A stretch of 64,000 nucleotides of DNA from Nocardia sp. BMG51109 (GCF_000526215.1 NZ_JAFQ01000004.1:4216001-4280000), one strand, 5' to 3'. Counted from the stretch's first letter, positions 45,645 to 55,795 are shown. Notes: generated by a model not told the origin, from the letters alone. Made by a program: numbers and translations.

Positions 45645-45892
45645 ATACGAGCGACGGCCGACCGATAACCGCACGGTGACCTATGGCGTGGGACACAACC
45701 ATCCTCTAGGTGCCGCTGGCGGGGCGCTGTGAACATGGGAACGGCGGTGAACTGCGGTTTCCCGGGTGGGCAGCTGGTGATCGGACCGGATCTTGGGGTG
45801 CCGCAACCAGGGGCGTAACTACTGCCCCGCCGATGCCGACGTGCCTGGTAGAGGTATGCCGAGCGAACACACGACGCGGAAGGATCCACATC

Positions 45893-46288
45893 ATGTTCCG
45901 ATCCCGAATGTCCGCCGCTGCCGCAGTGACCGCAGGTGCGCTGGCTGCGGTCGTGCTTATCGCACCCGCGGCGCCTGCCTCGGTCGACAGTTTCGGTATT
46001 TCGCCGGGGTGGAGTTTCGGCCCGTCACCGTACGGCACCGGGTGTACCCACCTGGTGTTCGCCGACGCGGCACCCGGCGAATACGTGAGCTTCTACGACA
46101 GCCAGAACGGATCGTTCGACCCACCCGGCGCGATCCTGGTAGACCAATCCGGCAAGGTCTCCGCCAACTGGACACCGCACACCACCGGCATCCACACCCT
46201 GCACGCCGTCCAGATCGGCAGCGAGAAAACCATGCAGGTAGAAGTCGGGCCCGGTATCAGCCTCGGCCCCGTCTGCCTGGCGCTGTAG
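45893..46288 (+). CDS. Small secreted protein
   Basis: 131 residues. The ATG at 45893 is chosen for its GGAAGGA site and because it opens directly on a signal peptide: a basic N-terminus (MFRSRM), a long Ala/Val hydrophobic stretch and an APA-type cleavage site near residue 32. The mature part of about 100 residues has two Cys, one early (GTGC) and one near the end (GPVC), which could form a disulfide, and a beta-rich, Ig-like pattern. Exported, function unknown. Confidence 0.75.
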   Translation: MFRSRMSAAAAVTAGALAAVVLIAPAAPASVDSFGISPGWSFGPSPYGTGCTHLVFADAAPGEYVSFYDSQNGSFDPPGAILVDQSGKVSANWTPHTTGIHTLHAVQIGSEKTMQVEVGPGISLGPVCLAL

Positions 46289-46532
46289 AGAAATTGGTGG
46301 GGCTCTTGACCTCTGAAGGTCATTGACTTGCTGCTACGGCGCGGCGATGTCGTTGCCCCCGGCCGCGCGGTGGACCTTCAGGCGCCCGCGTACTTGCGGT
46401 GCTCGTCGTCCGTGCGGCGGGTACAGCTGTTGACCGCATCCGTGATACGAGCGCCCGGGTCCGTCTTTACCGGTGGTCCGTGATTATGATTGCCGCTCCG
46501 GCATTCTCGTACGCGCGTGGAGGAGGGGCTTT

Positions 46533-46868
46533 ATGGCGAAGAAGGTCGTCGTCGAGTTGGTGGACGACTACGACGGCACGTCCGTGGCCGAGGAGACGGT
46601 GCGGTTCGGTGTCGACGGCGTGGAGTACGAGATCGACCTGTCGATGAAGAACGCGGCCACGCTCCGCGCAGCGTTCGAGGAATGGACTGCCCCTGCCCGT
46701 AAGGTGGGGCGAATTCCCAAGGGTAAGACCAAGACCGGTGGCCGCGTGGCCGTCGATAGGGAACAGACGGGCGCGATTCGGGACTGGGCGCGTAAGCAGG
46801 GGTACCAGGTGTCCAGCCGGGGCCGGATCCAGGCGGACATCATCGCGGCCTACAACAAGGCGAGCTGA
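46533..46868 (+). CDS. lsr2: Lsr2 family nucleoid-associated protein
   Basis: 111 residues. The ATG at 46533 follows GGAGGAGG. It has the N-terminal dimerisation part ([15 protein letters not shown], then [13 protein letters not shown]) and the C-terminal DNA-binding part with the AT-hook-like [11 protein letters not shown] (residues about 93-103). Lsr2 binds and silences AT-rich DNA in actinobacteria, including acquired genes and NRPS loci. It may be one of several paralogs in the genome. Confidence 0.93.
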   Translation: MAKKVVVELVDDYDGTSVAEETVRFGVDGVEYEIDLSMKNAATLRAAFEEWTAPARKVGRIPKGKTKTGGRVAVDREQTGAIRDWARKQGYQVSSRGRIQADIIAAYNKAS

Positions 46869-47335
46869 ACGCACCCACCCTGTGCCCAGAGCGGGATAAG
46901 GGGGCGGATCGCCGGGGCGTGGGGGTCCGGCAGCACCCGGCCGCGCGACTGTAGGGGTGCACACTGTTTCGGGGCACTAGAGATCCCAGGGGCTGGAGTG
47001 TCAAGCGGCAGTGGCTTTTTCGACGCGTGCGGGCCGGGCGGTGGCCTCGTCGTAGGAGATGCGGGTTTGAGGCAATCCACTCGGAACCGACAGCTGTCGG
47101 CCGGCACAGGCGTTACTGCCGGTGTATGGCTCCGAATCGCCGGTAGGTGACGACCCGTGTATACACTCGCCAGCGCGTCGAGTGGGTACCCGGTACCGGT
47201 GCCCGCATGTGGATGCCCCGGGAACGCTCGGAGGCAAGGTACGGGATCGGCCGCTGTTCGAGTGGGAGGAGCAAGGGGTGCGTCGTGGGTGACACTGCGG
47301 TCGTCGGTGTCGTGTCGGGCTCGGCCGGGTAGGCG
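46869..47335. other. Intergenic stretch upstream of the K+ uptake genes
   Basis: 467 bp. I see no supported gene. A minus-strand frame ends in a protein-like tail (RISYDEATARPARVEKATAA, stop near 47001) but has no matching 5' part, so it may be a relic. I looked for a c-di-AMP riboswitch before the K+ genes and could not recognise one. Confidence 0.45.
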
Positions 47336-48715
47336 ATGGGCCGGACCGCACTGCCTGTGATGCGCCGGTTGGGGCCGATGGGGCATCCGGCGCGGCTGAC
47401 CGTGGCGGGGTTCGCCGCCATCACCCTGGTCGGCGCGGTGTTGTTGACGTTGCCGATCGCGTCGGAAACCGGGGACTGGACGGGCCCGGTCACGGCGTTG
47501 TTCACCGCGACGTCGGCAGTGTGTGTCACCGGTCTGGTCGTGGTCGACACGGCGACGTATTGGTCGCCTTTCGGTGAGGCGGTGGTGCTGGGCCTGATCC
47601 AGATCGGCGGGCTGGGAATCATGACCGCCGCCTCGCTGCTCGGACTACTGGTGGCCCGGCGCATGGGACTGCGCATGCAGCTGGTCGCGCAGGCTGAAAC
47701 CAAGACCCTGCGGTTGGGAGAAACCCGCCGGGTGGTCGTCGGAGTCGTCGCGATGAGCGCGGTCGTGGAACTGGTGACGGCGGCGGCCCTCACCGGCCGC
47801 CGCCTGGCCGACACCGCCGAATCGTTCGGGCAGGCTGTGTATTTCGGCGTGTTCCACGCGATTTCGGCATACAACAACGCCGGGTTCGCGCTGCACGAGG
47901 ACAGCCTGGTCCGCCACGCCGGCGATGCGTGGATCGTCGTGCCGGTCACGGCGGCGTTCATCGTGGGCGGCATCGGGTTTCCCGTCGTCTTCGAGCTGGG
48001 CCGCGCGCTGGGCGCCCGCGTGCGCGGTGCCCGAATCCCCGGGTGGTCGTTGCACACCAAGATCACCGTGCTCACCTATGCCGGGCTGCTGCTCACCGGT
48101 ATCGTTCTCGTGACCGCCTCGGAGTGGGCCAATCCGGCCACGCTGGGCCCGATGTCGTTGCCCGGCAAGCTGCTGGCGGGCGCGTTCCAGGGGGCCACTC
48201 CGCGCACGGCCGGGTTCAACACCGTCGATGTGGGCGCGATGCATCCGACCACTCTGCTGGTCAACGACGCGTTGATGTTCATCGGCGGCGGCAGCGCCGG
48301 CACCGCCGGCGGGATCAAGGTGACCACCTTCGCGCTCCTGGCGTTCGTGATCTCCGCCGAGGTACGTGGGCAGCCGACGGTGCACGTGATGGGACGCCGA
48401 CTGGCCGCGGCGGTGCAGCGGCAAGCGATCACCGTCGCGTTGCTCGGTGTCGCCGCGGTGCTGGTGGCCACCCTGATCCTGCTGCGGCTGTCGCAGCTGC
48501 CGCTGGACGCGGTGCTGTTCGAGGTCGTCTCGGCCTTCGGCACCGTCGGCCTGTCCACCGGTATCACCGCGGATCTGCCGGCGGCCGGACACCTACTGTT
48601 GATCGTGATGATGTTCATCGGCCGGGTCGGCCCGATCACCCTGGCGTCCGCGCTCGCCCTGCGTGAGCACGAACGACGCTACGAGCTACCGGAGGAGCGT
48701 CCCATCGTTGGCTAG
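47336..48715 (+). CDS. ktrB: TrkH/KtrB family potassium uptake membrane subunit
   Basis: 459 residues (ATG 47336; further in-frame ATGs a few codons on are possible). Eight or more membrane segments in four pore repeats, each with a filter Gly: SAVCVTGL, AYNNAGFA, TPRTAGFN and FGTVGLSTG. It moves K+ with Na+ or H+ into the cell together with the cytosolic RCK subunit encoded immediately downstream. The downstream start lies inside the 3' end of this gene. Confidence 0.92.
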   Translation: MGRTALPVMRRLGPMGHPARLTVAGFAAITLVGAVLLTLPIASETGDWTGPVTALFTATSAVCVTGLVVVDTATYWSPFGEAVVLGLIQIGGLGIMTAASLLGLLVARRMGLRMQLVAQAETKTLRLGETRRVVVGVVAMSAVVELVTAAALTGRRLADTAESFGQAVYFGVFHAISAYNNAGFALHEDSLVRHAGDAWIVVPVTAAFIVGGIGFPVVFELGRALGARVRGARIPGWSLHTKITVLTYAGLLLTGIVLVTASEWANPATLGPMSLPGKLLAGAFQGATPRTAGFNTVDVGAMHPTTLLVNDALMFIGGGSAGTAGGIKVTTFALLAFVISAEVRGQPTVHVMGRRLAAAVQRQAITVALLGVAAVLVATLILLRLSQLPLDAVLFEVVSAFGTVGLSTGITADLPAAGHLLLIVMMFIGRVGPITLASALALREHERRYELPEERPIVG

Positions 48716-49394
48716 AACACCCCTGGCGAAAATGCCGAAACACCCCACCACCCGGGTCGTGGTCATCGGCCTCGGCCGATTCGGCGGGTCACTGGCCCAC
48801 GAGCTGGTCGAGCACGGCTCGGAAGTCCTGGCGATCGACTCCGATGCGCGGCTGGTGCAGCAGTATTCCGATGAGCTGACCCACGTCGCGGTCGCCGACA
48901 CCACCGATCCGGACGCTCTCGAACAACTCGGCGTCGCCGATTACCCGCATGCGGTCGTCGGGATCGGCGGCGACCTCGAAGCCAGCATTCTCACCACCTC
49001 ACTGCTGGTCGACCTCGGCATCCCGCGCATCTGGGCCAAGGCCAACAGCCGCCAGCACGGCCGCATCCTCGAACGCATCGGCGCCCACCACGTCGTGGCA
49101 CCCGAATTCGACATGGGCGAACGGATCGCGCACCTGGTCACCGGCCGCATGCTCGACTACATCGAGTTCGACGACGACTTCGCCATGATCCGTACCACCG
49201 CACCCGACGCCGTCGTCGGCATGACACTCACCGACAGCGGGCTGCGCGAACACTTCCACGTCACCGTCGTCGCCATCAAGCCACGCAACGGCGAATTCAC
49301 CTACGCCACACCGCAAACCGTCGTCTCCGACGGCGACGAACTCATCGTGTCCGGCAGCATCACCTGCGTGGAGTCGTTCGCCGACCTGGTATGA
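48708..49394 (+). CDS. ktrA: TrkA/KtrA family RCK regulatory subunit
   Basis: 228 residues from the TTG at 48708, which overlaps the stop of the preceding gene and follows GGAGGAG at 48691. An in-frame ATG at 48732 has no ribosome site. Residues about 12-130 form the nucleotide-binding Rossmann fold (VVVIGLGRFGGSL, IDSDARLV); the C-terminal part is the TrkA-C ligand domain. It gates the membrane subunit in response to ATP/ADP or c-di-AMP. Confidence 0.92.
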   Translation: MARTPLAKMPKHPTTRVVVIGLGRFGGSLAHELVEHGSEVLAIDSDARLVQQYSDELTHVAVADTTDPDALEQLGVADYPHAVVGIGGDLEASILTTSLLVDLGIPRIWAKANSRQHGRILERIGAHHVVAPEFDMGERIAHLVTGRMLDYIEFDDDFAMIRTTAPDAVVGMTLTDSGLREHFHVTVVAIKPRNGEFTYATPQTVVSDGDELIVSGSITCVESFADLV

Positions 49395-49518
49395 GTCTCC
49401 GTTGCGGACTCCGAGCGCATGACAACGCTCGCCGCGACGGCCGAGCGGTCTCAGGTTCAGCCGATCCCGGCTCGGTGGATCCGGAATGAGCTGGGATAGA
49501 CCGATATACGCTCACCGG

Positions 49519-50365
49519 ATGCCTTCGGTGTACAAGAATGCGGCGGGTCGCCGGGTGATACGCCGGTGGTGTGAGTCGGAGCTGGGTAGATGGTCCGTGC
49601 CGCACACCCGGTCGGTCCTCGCTACCTTCGCCGGAGGGGTGCACATGGTGTCGGCGGGCCGTGGTGATCGCCCGGTGGTGCTGGTGCCGGGGACGAATTT
49701 CAACGCCGCCATGACGATGTCGTGGGCACGAGAACTGGCCCGGCACAGGGAAGTTCACGTTGTCGACGTCGTCGGGCAGCCCGGCCTCAGCGACGAGAAC
49801 CGCCCGTCGCTCGGCCGCTCGAGCTGGTACGGGCGGGTTCTCGCGGACGTTCTCGACACGGCCGGGCTCGATCGGGTCGTCGTGGCCGGGAACTCGCTCG
49901 GTGCGGCCATCGCCCTGGCCTGCGACTCGCCGCGCATCGCCGGGCGGGCGCTGGTGTCGCCGGGCGGGATCGTCCGGCTCACGGTGCCCCCGAGGGGCGC
50001 GGCGGCCGCGATCCCGTGGCTGTCGAATCCTTCGCCGGACCGGACCCGCAAGTTGCTCGAGCTGTTCGTGGCGCCGGGCGCGCGGCCACCGGACCGCGAG
50101 GTCGAGTGGATGACGCTGGTCGCCCGGCACTGCCGCACCACCGCTGCCGCCGTCGGTGCTGCGGCGGCGGGCGGCGGTGCCGTGCGCCGTGTCGGTCGGC
50201 GAACACGACCGGTTCCTGGCCCCGGTCCGGCTGCGGCCGGCGGTGCGGCGGCACCTGGGTGTCGAACTCCGGGTGCGACAGGGGATGGGGCACTTGACGA
50301 CCGATGACCGGCTGGACGAGGTGGTGGACCTGGTTGCCGAGGTCGAGGACGCCGCGGCAGCGTAA
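49519..50365 (+). pseudogene. Alpha/beta hydrolase with a frameshift
   Basis: The first frame gives VLVPGTNFNA, the nucleophile elbow GNSLGAA and ends the recognisable fold near 50150. The next frame then supplies the acidic residue (GEHDRF) and the catalytic His (RQGMGHLT) and stops at 50365. All three catalytic elements exist only if the frame is shifted by one base near 50145-50157, in a very GC-rich stretch. It is either a recently broken gene or a sequence error. An earlier in-frame ATG at 49486 is also possible. Substrate unknown. Confidence 0.75.
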
Positions 50366-50460
50366 AGATCGTGCCGGGCAACCGATCCGGTCATGGTATC
50401 CGGTGGGTAGCCATAGGCGGCGAGCGACCTCGTGGCGGGTAGGTTGGTGGCCTTATCTGT

Positions 50461-50815
50461 CTAGCCGGTCGGGGTAGGCGGTTCGGTGCGGCAGGCGGCG
50501 AGCGTGGTGAGGATGACGTCGACGAGGCGCTGGCGGGGGTAGGGGTCGGTGAGATCGCCTGTGGCGGTGAGGTTCTGCGGTCGCGCGTGGGTGAGAGCGA
50601 CCAAGCAGTCCAGGGCGAGGTCGGTATCGAGGTCGGCGGGTAGTTCGCCGCATTCGACGGCCCTGTGCAGCATGGCTTTCCCGGCGGCGCGTCGCGGTTC
50701 GCGCAGCGCGCCGGAAAGGGCTTGTGCGAGACGGGGATTGCGGATGGCTTCGGCGCCGAGATCGGCGACGATGCGGGTCGTGCGCAGGAAGATTCGGAAC
50801 TCGCCGCCAGGTTCG
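50461..50815 (-). pseudogene. C-terminal remnant of a TetR family regulator
   Basis: About 115 residues (FRIFLRTTRIVADLGAEAI to the stop) match the helical ligand domain of a TetR regulator. The N-terminal helix-turn-helix is absent: upstream the sequence switches to the end of an unrelated gene on the other strand. It is a deletion remnant with no DNA-binding part. Confidence 0.6.
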
Positions 50816-50829
50816 AGGCGGCCAGGCAA

Positions 50830-51010
50830 ACGCTTCAGCGGCATTGCGGTCGACCCCGATCCGGTCGCCCTGCGACGTCTCGTCGAACTCGTCGAACAGG
50901 CAAGCTCCGGGTTCACGTACAGGAGGCGCTCCCGTTCGAGCGCGTCGCTGACGCGCACCGGCTGCTCAAGGACGGGTCACCTCCAGGGGCAAGCTTGTCT
51001 CACCATCTGA
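50830..51010 (+). pseudogene. C-terminal remnant of a quinone oxidoreductase (MDR type)
   Basis: Across shifting frames the plus strand gives VALRRLVELVEQ, then GKLRVHVQEALPFERVADAH and a final near-GKLVLTI tail, the standard end of zinc-free quinone oxidoreductases. At least two frameshifts are needed, one near 50900 and one at the tail, where one C seems lost. Only the last 60 residues remain, joined back to back with the TetR remnant. Confidence 0.6.
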
Positions 51011-51206
51011 TTCCTCGTGAGGCCCGTATGTCGTTGTTTACGAGGCGCTTTCAGCCGACATACCCCGGCGAACCTGTCCACCCCAGACGGAGCCGACGCG
51101 ATGGGATCGGCTCCTGCGCAACGACGAGTCATCGCGAATCACCGGTTCGGAGCAGATCCTGAAGTGCATCCCCCGCATGATTGATAGCGAATGACCGGCC
51201 TGACTG

Positions 51207-54200
51207 TCAGGGACCGATTAGCTCACCGAACTTCGGGAACTGCGTGCATACTTGTTGCAATTCTTCGGACGTCCGTTGAAGGAGGATACTAGCAGTGTTG
51301 ATTGCTATGGATATTCCTTCTATCGCGCACTGGGCGCGAGACTGACTCGACAGCCTCGAATGCTGGTCGAAATCAGGCAAGAGCCGTGTCAGTCGGTATC
51401 GCAGGATGTGGTGTGTTCTGGGGATGTGCAGCGGATTTGATGGAATGGCCTGCTTGGGGATGGGCAGTACGACGGGCAAGTTCTCGACGGCTTCGTGGCA
51501 CGTCGAACGCTGGTATTGCGGTGCGAGATGCGGGACGGTGGGATCGACAAACTTTTCGATCGACGGTACCCACAGTCCGTACACCGTATCGAATGCATGT
51601 GCGGGATCACATCCTCGCAAGGTGTCGTCCAAGAATATCCGGTTCTCCGGCCGGGTGAAGTCTCGGTCTGCGAGGATCACGTCCAGCTGAAATTCGAGAA
51701 CGGACGATTCCACGCCGAGCATGCCGAGGGCGTATTTCAATCGAGTCGCAACTTCGATCGGCTGACGTACGGCTGTTCCGCACGACAACGTCCATTGAAC
51801 AATTGCAGCGGTCAGAAGCAGAGCCTTGTCTGGTCGTGCGGAGTGTACCGCGTCCAAGTAAGCTTCCGGAGAAATCTCTGCGACGAGGTTCTCGGATGCC
51901 GGCTGGCTATCGTCGCCGGTCGATGCCTCGGGATCACTGGACGGAGGCTGAGATTTCTCGATGTTACCGACGGTGCTGTCCACCCATCGATCTAGGGTGC
52001 GGTACATGACCTTGAATATCTGTACTGTGTCCGCGCTGGATAGATCGTCCGGATTGATGGACCGCAGTGTCCGGCTGGTTTCGTGGACGTCCTGGATTAT
52101 CGCCTGGTGCATTGCCCTGAATAGTAGGGACATGGCTCTGTCGACCGCTTGAACCCTGACGCCGCCCGCGACCGCGTCGTCAACAATACGTGTCGTTGCA
52201 GCAAGAAGCCGTACCGCCCCTTCTTTTCCGGCCAAGGCATGCATATGGCAGGCGATACCGACATTGCGACCGAAGGTACCGGCCTGCTCCTGGAAGGATC
52301 GAAACTTCCGTACGCCGTCGGCGAACCGTTCAGCAGCCTGCTCGGCGGCGTCCCAGTCGTCCAGTCCGACATGGCATTCGGTGAGCCAGCGGAGAATAGC
52401 CGCGGCCTCGGGAGCGCGCGCATCGAACCTATCGACCAGGGGTTTGATACCCGCCAACGCTTCCTCGTAGCGAGCGTCTTTCAATAGGGTCTCGACCTCG
52501 CGGAGAACGCCAAACGTATCGGTACCCTTGGTAATGGGCAGCATACGAGCGTAATCTTCGAGGGCCGCGCAAACCTGGTTGAGTCTCAAGTTGGCCTTGC
52601 AATCAGGAAACATCGTCAACGCAACCATCACAGCGTTTCGCACTGTTTGTGCCACGATGTAGCTGTTCTCGGCTACCGCCGCATTGATCAGGCTCAAACA
52701 TTCCTCAAGAAGGTCGGCCACCTCGTCGGAGATCTCCCGAGGGTCCTCGACAGAACGTCTTCTAGCGTCGGCCAGTGCCACCGCAGCCTGCATTCGATAG
52801 ACCGGGAATTGGCGCGCAGACCGACGAAGGTAAACCAATTCTCGAGAAAGGTAGCGTACCGCCGGTTCTGAATATCCGATGTTCTTCAGAATGATACCGG
52901 TATTACCCCACAGGATTGCTATCAGGACGTTTTCCATACCGTAATCGATGGCATGTTCGCTGACGGTCGCAGCATGTCCTGCTATTGACTCTAGGAACCC
53001 GAGAGCTTTACGGTCATTCGCGGCGGACAACCATTGCTGAAGCACACCCGCAACTCCGAATATCACGGTATCCAACTGCGATTTATCGATGTATCTGTCG
53101 CGAACCACTGATTGGACTATCTCATTCATGGTTACCGTGAATCCGAAATGCGTCGGGTTCGTGTCCGATCGACCCGGTGGCGTCGCGATAGGAACGTCGG
53201 TACCGATCAGAGAATAGCTCCGCATCGCGCGCAGCACCTCTCCCGTCGGGGGCACGGACAGGCCGTAGGCCATAAATCCTTTGCTCGTGTCGGGCATGAT
53301 CATATCTTCGGGCGTGACGACACTCGCGGCCAGCAGGATCTGTAGTGGGATTTGACGCGACCCGGTGAACGCGGCGCTCTGCAATGCCAGGACTGCTCGC
53401 TGATACGATTCTTCCGGCCGTTCGGCGAGCTTCTGCCAGCACAGACCGATCGCCCGTACAAGCGTTGTTGGATAATCCTTTGGTATCGATTCTTCGTCGT
53501 CGAGCGATCTCAGGATCAGCTGCTCGAATTCATTGATACCCGACAGGCCACCGCAACAGTTACATAGATATGCGGCGGCCAGTTCCAGCGCCAATGGCCA
53601 ATTGTGCAGCTTGCGAGCTAACACTGCCAGCCGAGCATCATCGTCGCTCGCGGGGGTGGCCCCACCATCGGTGAGGCGGCGCGAGAGCAGCTGTACCGAT
53701 TCCGTGTCAGTCATCGCCGGGATCTTGATCTCCGATATCCCTGCCCCCGTGAGCGCACCGCCACGCACGGTGGTCACCACGACGTGCCCGGGTCCACGCG
53801 ACGGTATCCACCGCGCGGCGCCTCGAGGATCGGCCACGTTGTCGAACACCATCAACCACGGCCTGGTCGAGGCCGCGAGCGCGGCGAAGACCCGGGCCCG
53901 TGGATCGTCACCTGCGGTGACTACGCCCTGCTCGGCCAGCCATGCCGCGATGGCCGCGAAGCAGGCAATCAGGTTCGCCTCGGTCGAGGCGTCCATCCAG
54001 TAGATCTGCGCGTAGGCATCGGCGCGCTCGTCGGTCCAGGCAGCCGCGATGCTGCTCTTTCCGATCCCGGACAGCCCGGACAGTACGCACACCGGAGGTT
54101 CCTGTCCGTCGGCCGGGGGCGGCAGATGCTGGCCGATGGTGTCGATGATTTGGCGACGAGCCACGTCCCCGCCGCGTGGAGCGGGCAGTACATGCAAGGC

Positions 54201-54941
54201 CCATTCCTTGGTTCGGAGTATCGATCGTGCCGCTTGAGGATCCACACGCAGGTGGCTAGTGAGGTCGTCTCGGGAGAGCTTGTGCCCGCTGCGGCCGGTC
54301 GCCGCGTCCATCATCACCGCAGTCAGGTACTTCGATATCAACCCGGCAGCTTCCCAGCCAACGCTGGCCGGATCGGCATGACGGCGCGCGGTACGGACCA
54401 GATCGCGAACACTGTCGTCGACTTCGTCGGCCGCGCGGAGGTCGATCACGATGTCGGTTCGTCGAAGCCGATCCCACCATCGGCTTCCTGCCGCCCGAAT
54501 TGACTCGCGGAGCCGATCGGACATCGGGATCTCGGTTTCCATCGCCTCCCGGATGGCTCCGGTCTGTTCTTGCCCGGATCGATGCCGCTCCAGCAACCGG
54601 CACAAGTCCCGCAGTCCGGGTCCGGCTTTGCGGTTACTGATGACGACATAGCGGTCGGAGTCGTTGCTGAGGAGCCGTAGCAGGATCTCCACGACCTGGC
54701 CAGCAGTGAAGGTTCTGTCGCTGGTGCCGCCCTTCACCTGCGCGGCGATCACGCTCCGACCGCCCTCATGGATTTCGAAGTCCACGACCTCGGCGTCGGC
54801 CGGTGAACCATGCTCGGCCCGGCTGGAGTCGACCAGCACTGCTGTGAAGTCGCTGTCGGGAGTCAGCCAGCTCTTCAGCGCGTACTCCAGCGTGCACAGG
54901 AACTGATATCGGAACCCTTCGACAGCGTCCGCGCCGCTCAT
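51207..54941 (-). CDS. STAND (NLR-like) ATPase with N-terminal nuclease-like domain
   Basis: 1,244 residues. The ATG at 54941 is preceded by GGAGGAGAACG. Residues 1-150 resemble the PD-(D/E)xK nuclease-type N-termini of defence proteins (GFRYQF at 9-14, acidic EVVDFE at 51-56, AQVKGG at 67-72). A STAND NTPase follows: Walker A GLSGIGKSS (289-297), Walker B WLMVFDNV (362-369) and VVVTTVRGG (387-395). Residues about 640-1000 look like TPR-type helical repeats, probably the sensor, and the C-terminus (1000-1244) is unassigned. This layout fits antiviral STAND proteins, which oligomerise on sensing a phage protein and then cut DNA. Base composition is visibly more AT-rich than the neighbours, suggesting transfer. 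It is monocistronic. Confidence 0.8.
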   Translation of the reverse strand: MSGADAVEGFRYQFLCTLEYALKSWLTPDSDFTAVLVDSSRAEHGSPADAEVVDFEIHEGGRSVIAAQVKGGTSDRTFTAGQVVEILLRLLSNDSDRYVVISNRKAGPGLRDLCRLLERHRSGQEQTGAIREAMETEIPMSDRLRESIRAAGSRWWDRLRRTDIVIDLRAADEVDDSVRDLVRTARRHADPASVGWEAAGLISKYLTAVMMDAATGRSGHKLSRDDLTSHLRVDPQAARSILRTKEWALHVLPAPRGGDVARRQIIDTIGQHLPPPADGQEPPVCVLSGLSGIGKSSIAAAWTDERADAYAQIYWMDASTEANLIACFAAIAAWLAEQGVVTAGDDPRARVFAALAASTRPWLMVFDNVADPRGAARWIPSRGPGHVVVTTVRGGALTGAGISEIKIPAMTDTESVQLLSRRLTDGGATPASDDDARLAVLARKLHNWPLALELAAAYLCNCCGGLSGINEFEQLILRSLDDEESIPKDYPTTLVRAIGLCWQKLAERPEESYQRAVLALQSAAFTGSRQIPLQILLAASVVTPEDMIMPDTSKGFMAYGLSVPPTGEVLRAMRSYSLIGTDVPIATPPGRSDTNPTHFGFTVTMNEIVQSVVRDRYIDKSQLDTVIFGVAGVLQQWLSAANDRKALGFLESIAGHAATVSEHAIDYGMENVLIAILWGNTGIILKNIGYSEPAVRYLSRELVYLRRSARQFPVYRMQAAVALADARRRSVEDPREISDEVADLLEECLSLINAAVAENSYIVAQTVRNAVMVALTMFPDCKANLRLNQVCAALEDYARMLPITKGTDTFGVLREVETLLKDARYEEALAGIKPLVDRFDARAPEAAAILRWLTECHVGLDDWDAAEQAAERFADGVRKFRSFQEQAGTFGRNVGIACHMHALAGKEGAVRLLAATTRIVDDAVAGGVRVQAVDRAMSLLFRAMHQAIIQDVHETSRTLRSINPDDLSSADTVQIFKVMYRTLDRWVDSTVGNIEKSQPPSSDPEASTGDDSQPASENLVAEISPEAYLDAVHSARPDKALLLTAAIVQWTLSCGTAVRQPIEVATRLKYALGMLGVESSVLEFQLDVILADRDFTRPENRIFLDDTLRGCDPAHAFDTVYGLWVPSIEKFVDPTVPHLAPQYQRSTCHEAVENLPVVLPIPKQAIPSNPLHIPRTHHILRYRLTRLLPDFDQHSRLSSQSRAQCAIEGISIAINTASILLQRTSEELQQVCTQFPKFGELIGP

Positions 54942-55343
54942 CGTTCTCCTCCCACCCGAGCCAAATGCATGTGCGCTCCATCATGGCGGGCGGGACCGAC
55001 AAGTTGGCCATCTCGGGACCGCAGCCTGCGGTCCGACCGGTTTCAGCTCTGAACCAGAGCATGTATCCGTGGTTGGCGCCCAGGCATTCTCATCGCGCCA
55101 GGCGAAACGGTTCTCACCGGCGGGTTCGTTCAATGCCGCGCGCATCACGCCCCGGTTCCTCCCGCGCGCCGAATGCGGACCCTCATGCACAGAGAGGGGT
55201 CCAAGAGCTGAACGTTGCGCGCCGGCGTGTGGACGACGAACGCAAGTAGCCCGTGGCTCAAGTTCACCCCCGCGCCTGCGCCGATGGCGGATGAAAAGGC
55301 CAGCGCACTGGGCCACAGTCGAAACTCGCTGCGGCCCAGTGCT
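54942..55343. other. Intergenic stretch without a gene
   Basis: 402 bp between the STAND gene and the next small gene. No ribosome site plus coding frame was found. It contains the divergent upstream region of the STAND gene. Confidence 0.45.
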
Positions 55344-55795
55344 TCACCTGTCTGTTCCAGCGCCGTCGGCACCGTCACCGTTTGAACCGGTCTCGGCCTT
55401 CGTGACTGCCACCAGGCGCAGCAGTTCGCGGGCGAGGTGTTCTGCCTCGGCCGGGGCGAGCGGGGGCAGAGCACCACCGTAGTCATCGCCGTCGGTGATT
55501 TCGATGTGGTACTCCTCGATGCTGCCGTCGAAGGCGTCGAAGCGGGTCAGCTTCGTCACCACCTCGGCCCCGGTAGCGCAGGTGAGCGGGATGGCGTTCT
55601 TCAGGCCCTTGTGGAACGGTCCGTCGTCGGGTTCATCGTCGGGCCTGGTGTCGATATGGTCCTCGCACCAGGGGCGGGCATTCCGATGGGGTGCTGCTGG
55701 TCTCCGAGATGCCGCGCAGCGCCGTGGTGTAGTTGGCCCCCGGCGGTCGCGGCCTGCTCGCGTGCGGCCTTCTTGTGTGCCTTGTTCGCCGTCAT
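55344..55795 (-). pseudogene. Conserved small hypothetical protein, two frameshifts
   Basis: From an ATG at 55795 the first frame gives MTANKAHKKAAREQAATAG. A second frame continues NYTTALRGISETSSTPSEC, and a third gives WCEDHIDTRPDD and then a long acidic alpha/beta part to the stop at 55344. The pieces read as one protein of about 150 residues if one G is removed from a G5 run (coding strand, about 55736-55740) and one C from a C4 run (about 55671-55674). Both breaks are at homopolymers, so a sequencing error is as likely as real decay. A CPxWC pair could bind metal. Function unknown. Confidence 0.6.

Noticed and set aside
46869..47335. c-di-AMP (ydaO-type) riboswitch upstream of the K+ genes
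   Set aside because: Looked for because of the K+ genes, but the conserved core sequences were not recognisable.
46850..47386. Minus-strand frame of 178 codons before the K+ uptake gene
   Set aside because: It overlaps the ktrB start, has no ribosome site and its product is Pro/His-rich with no fold-like pattern.
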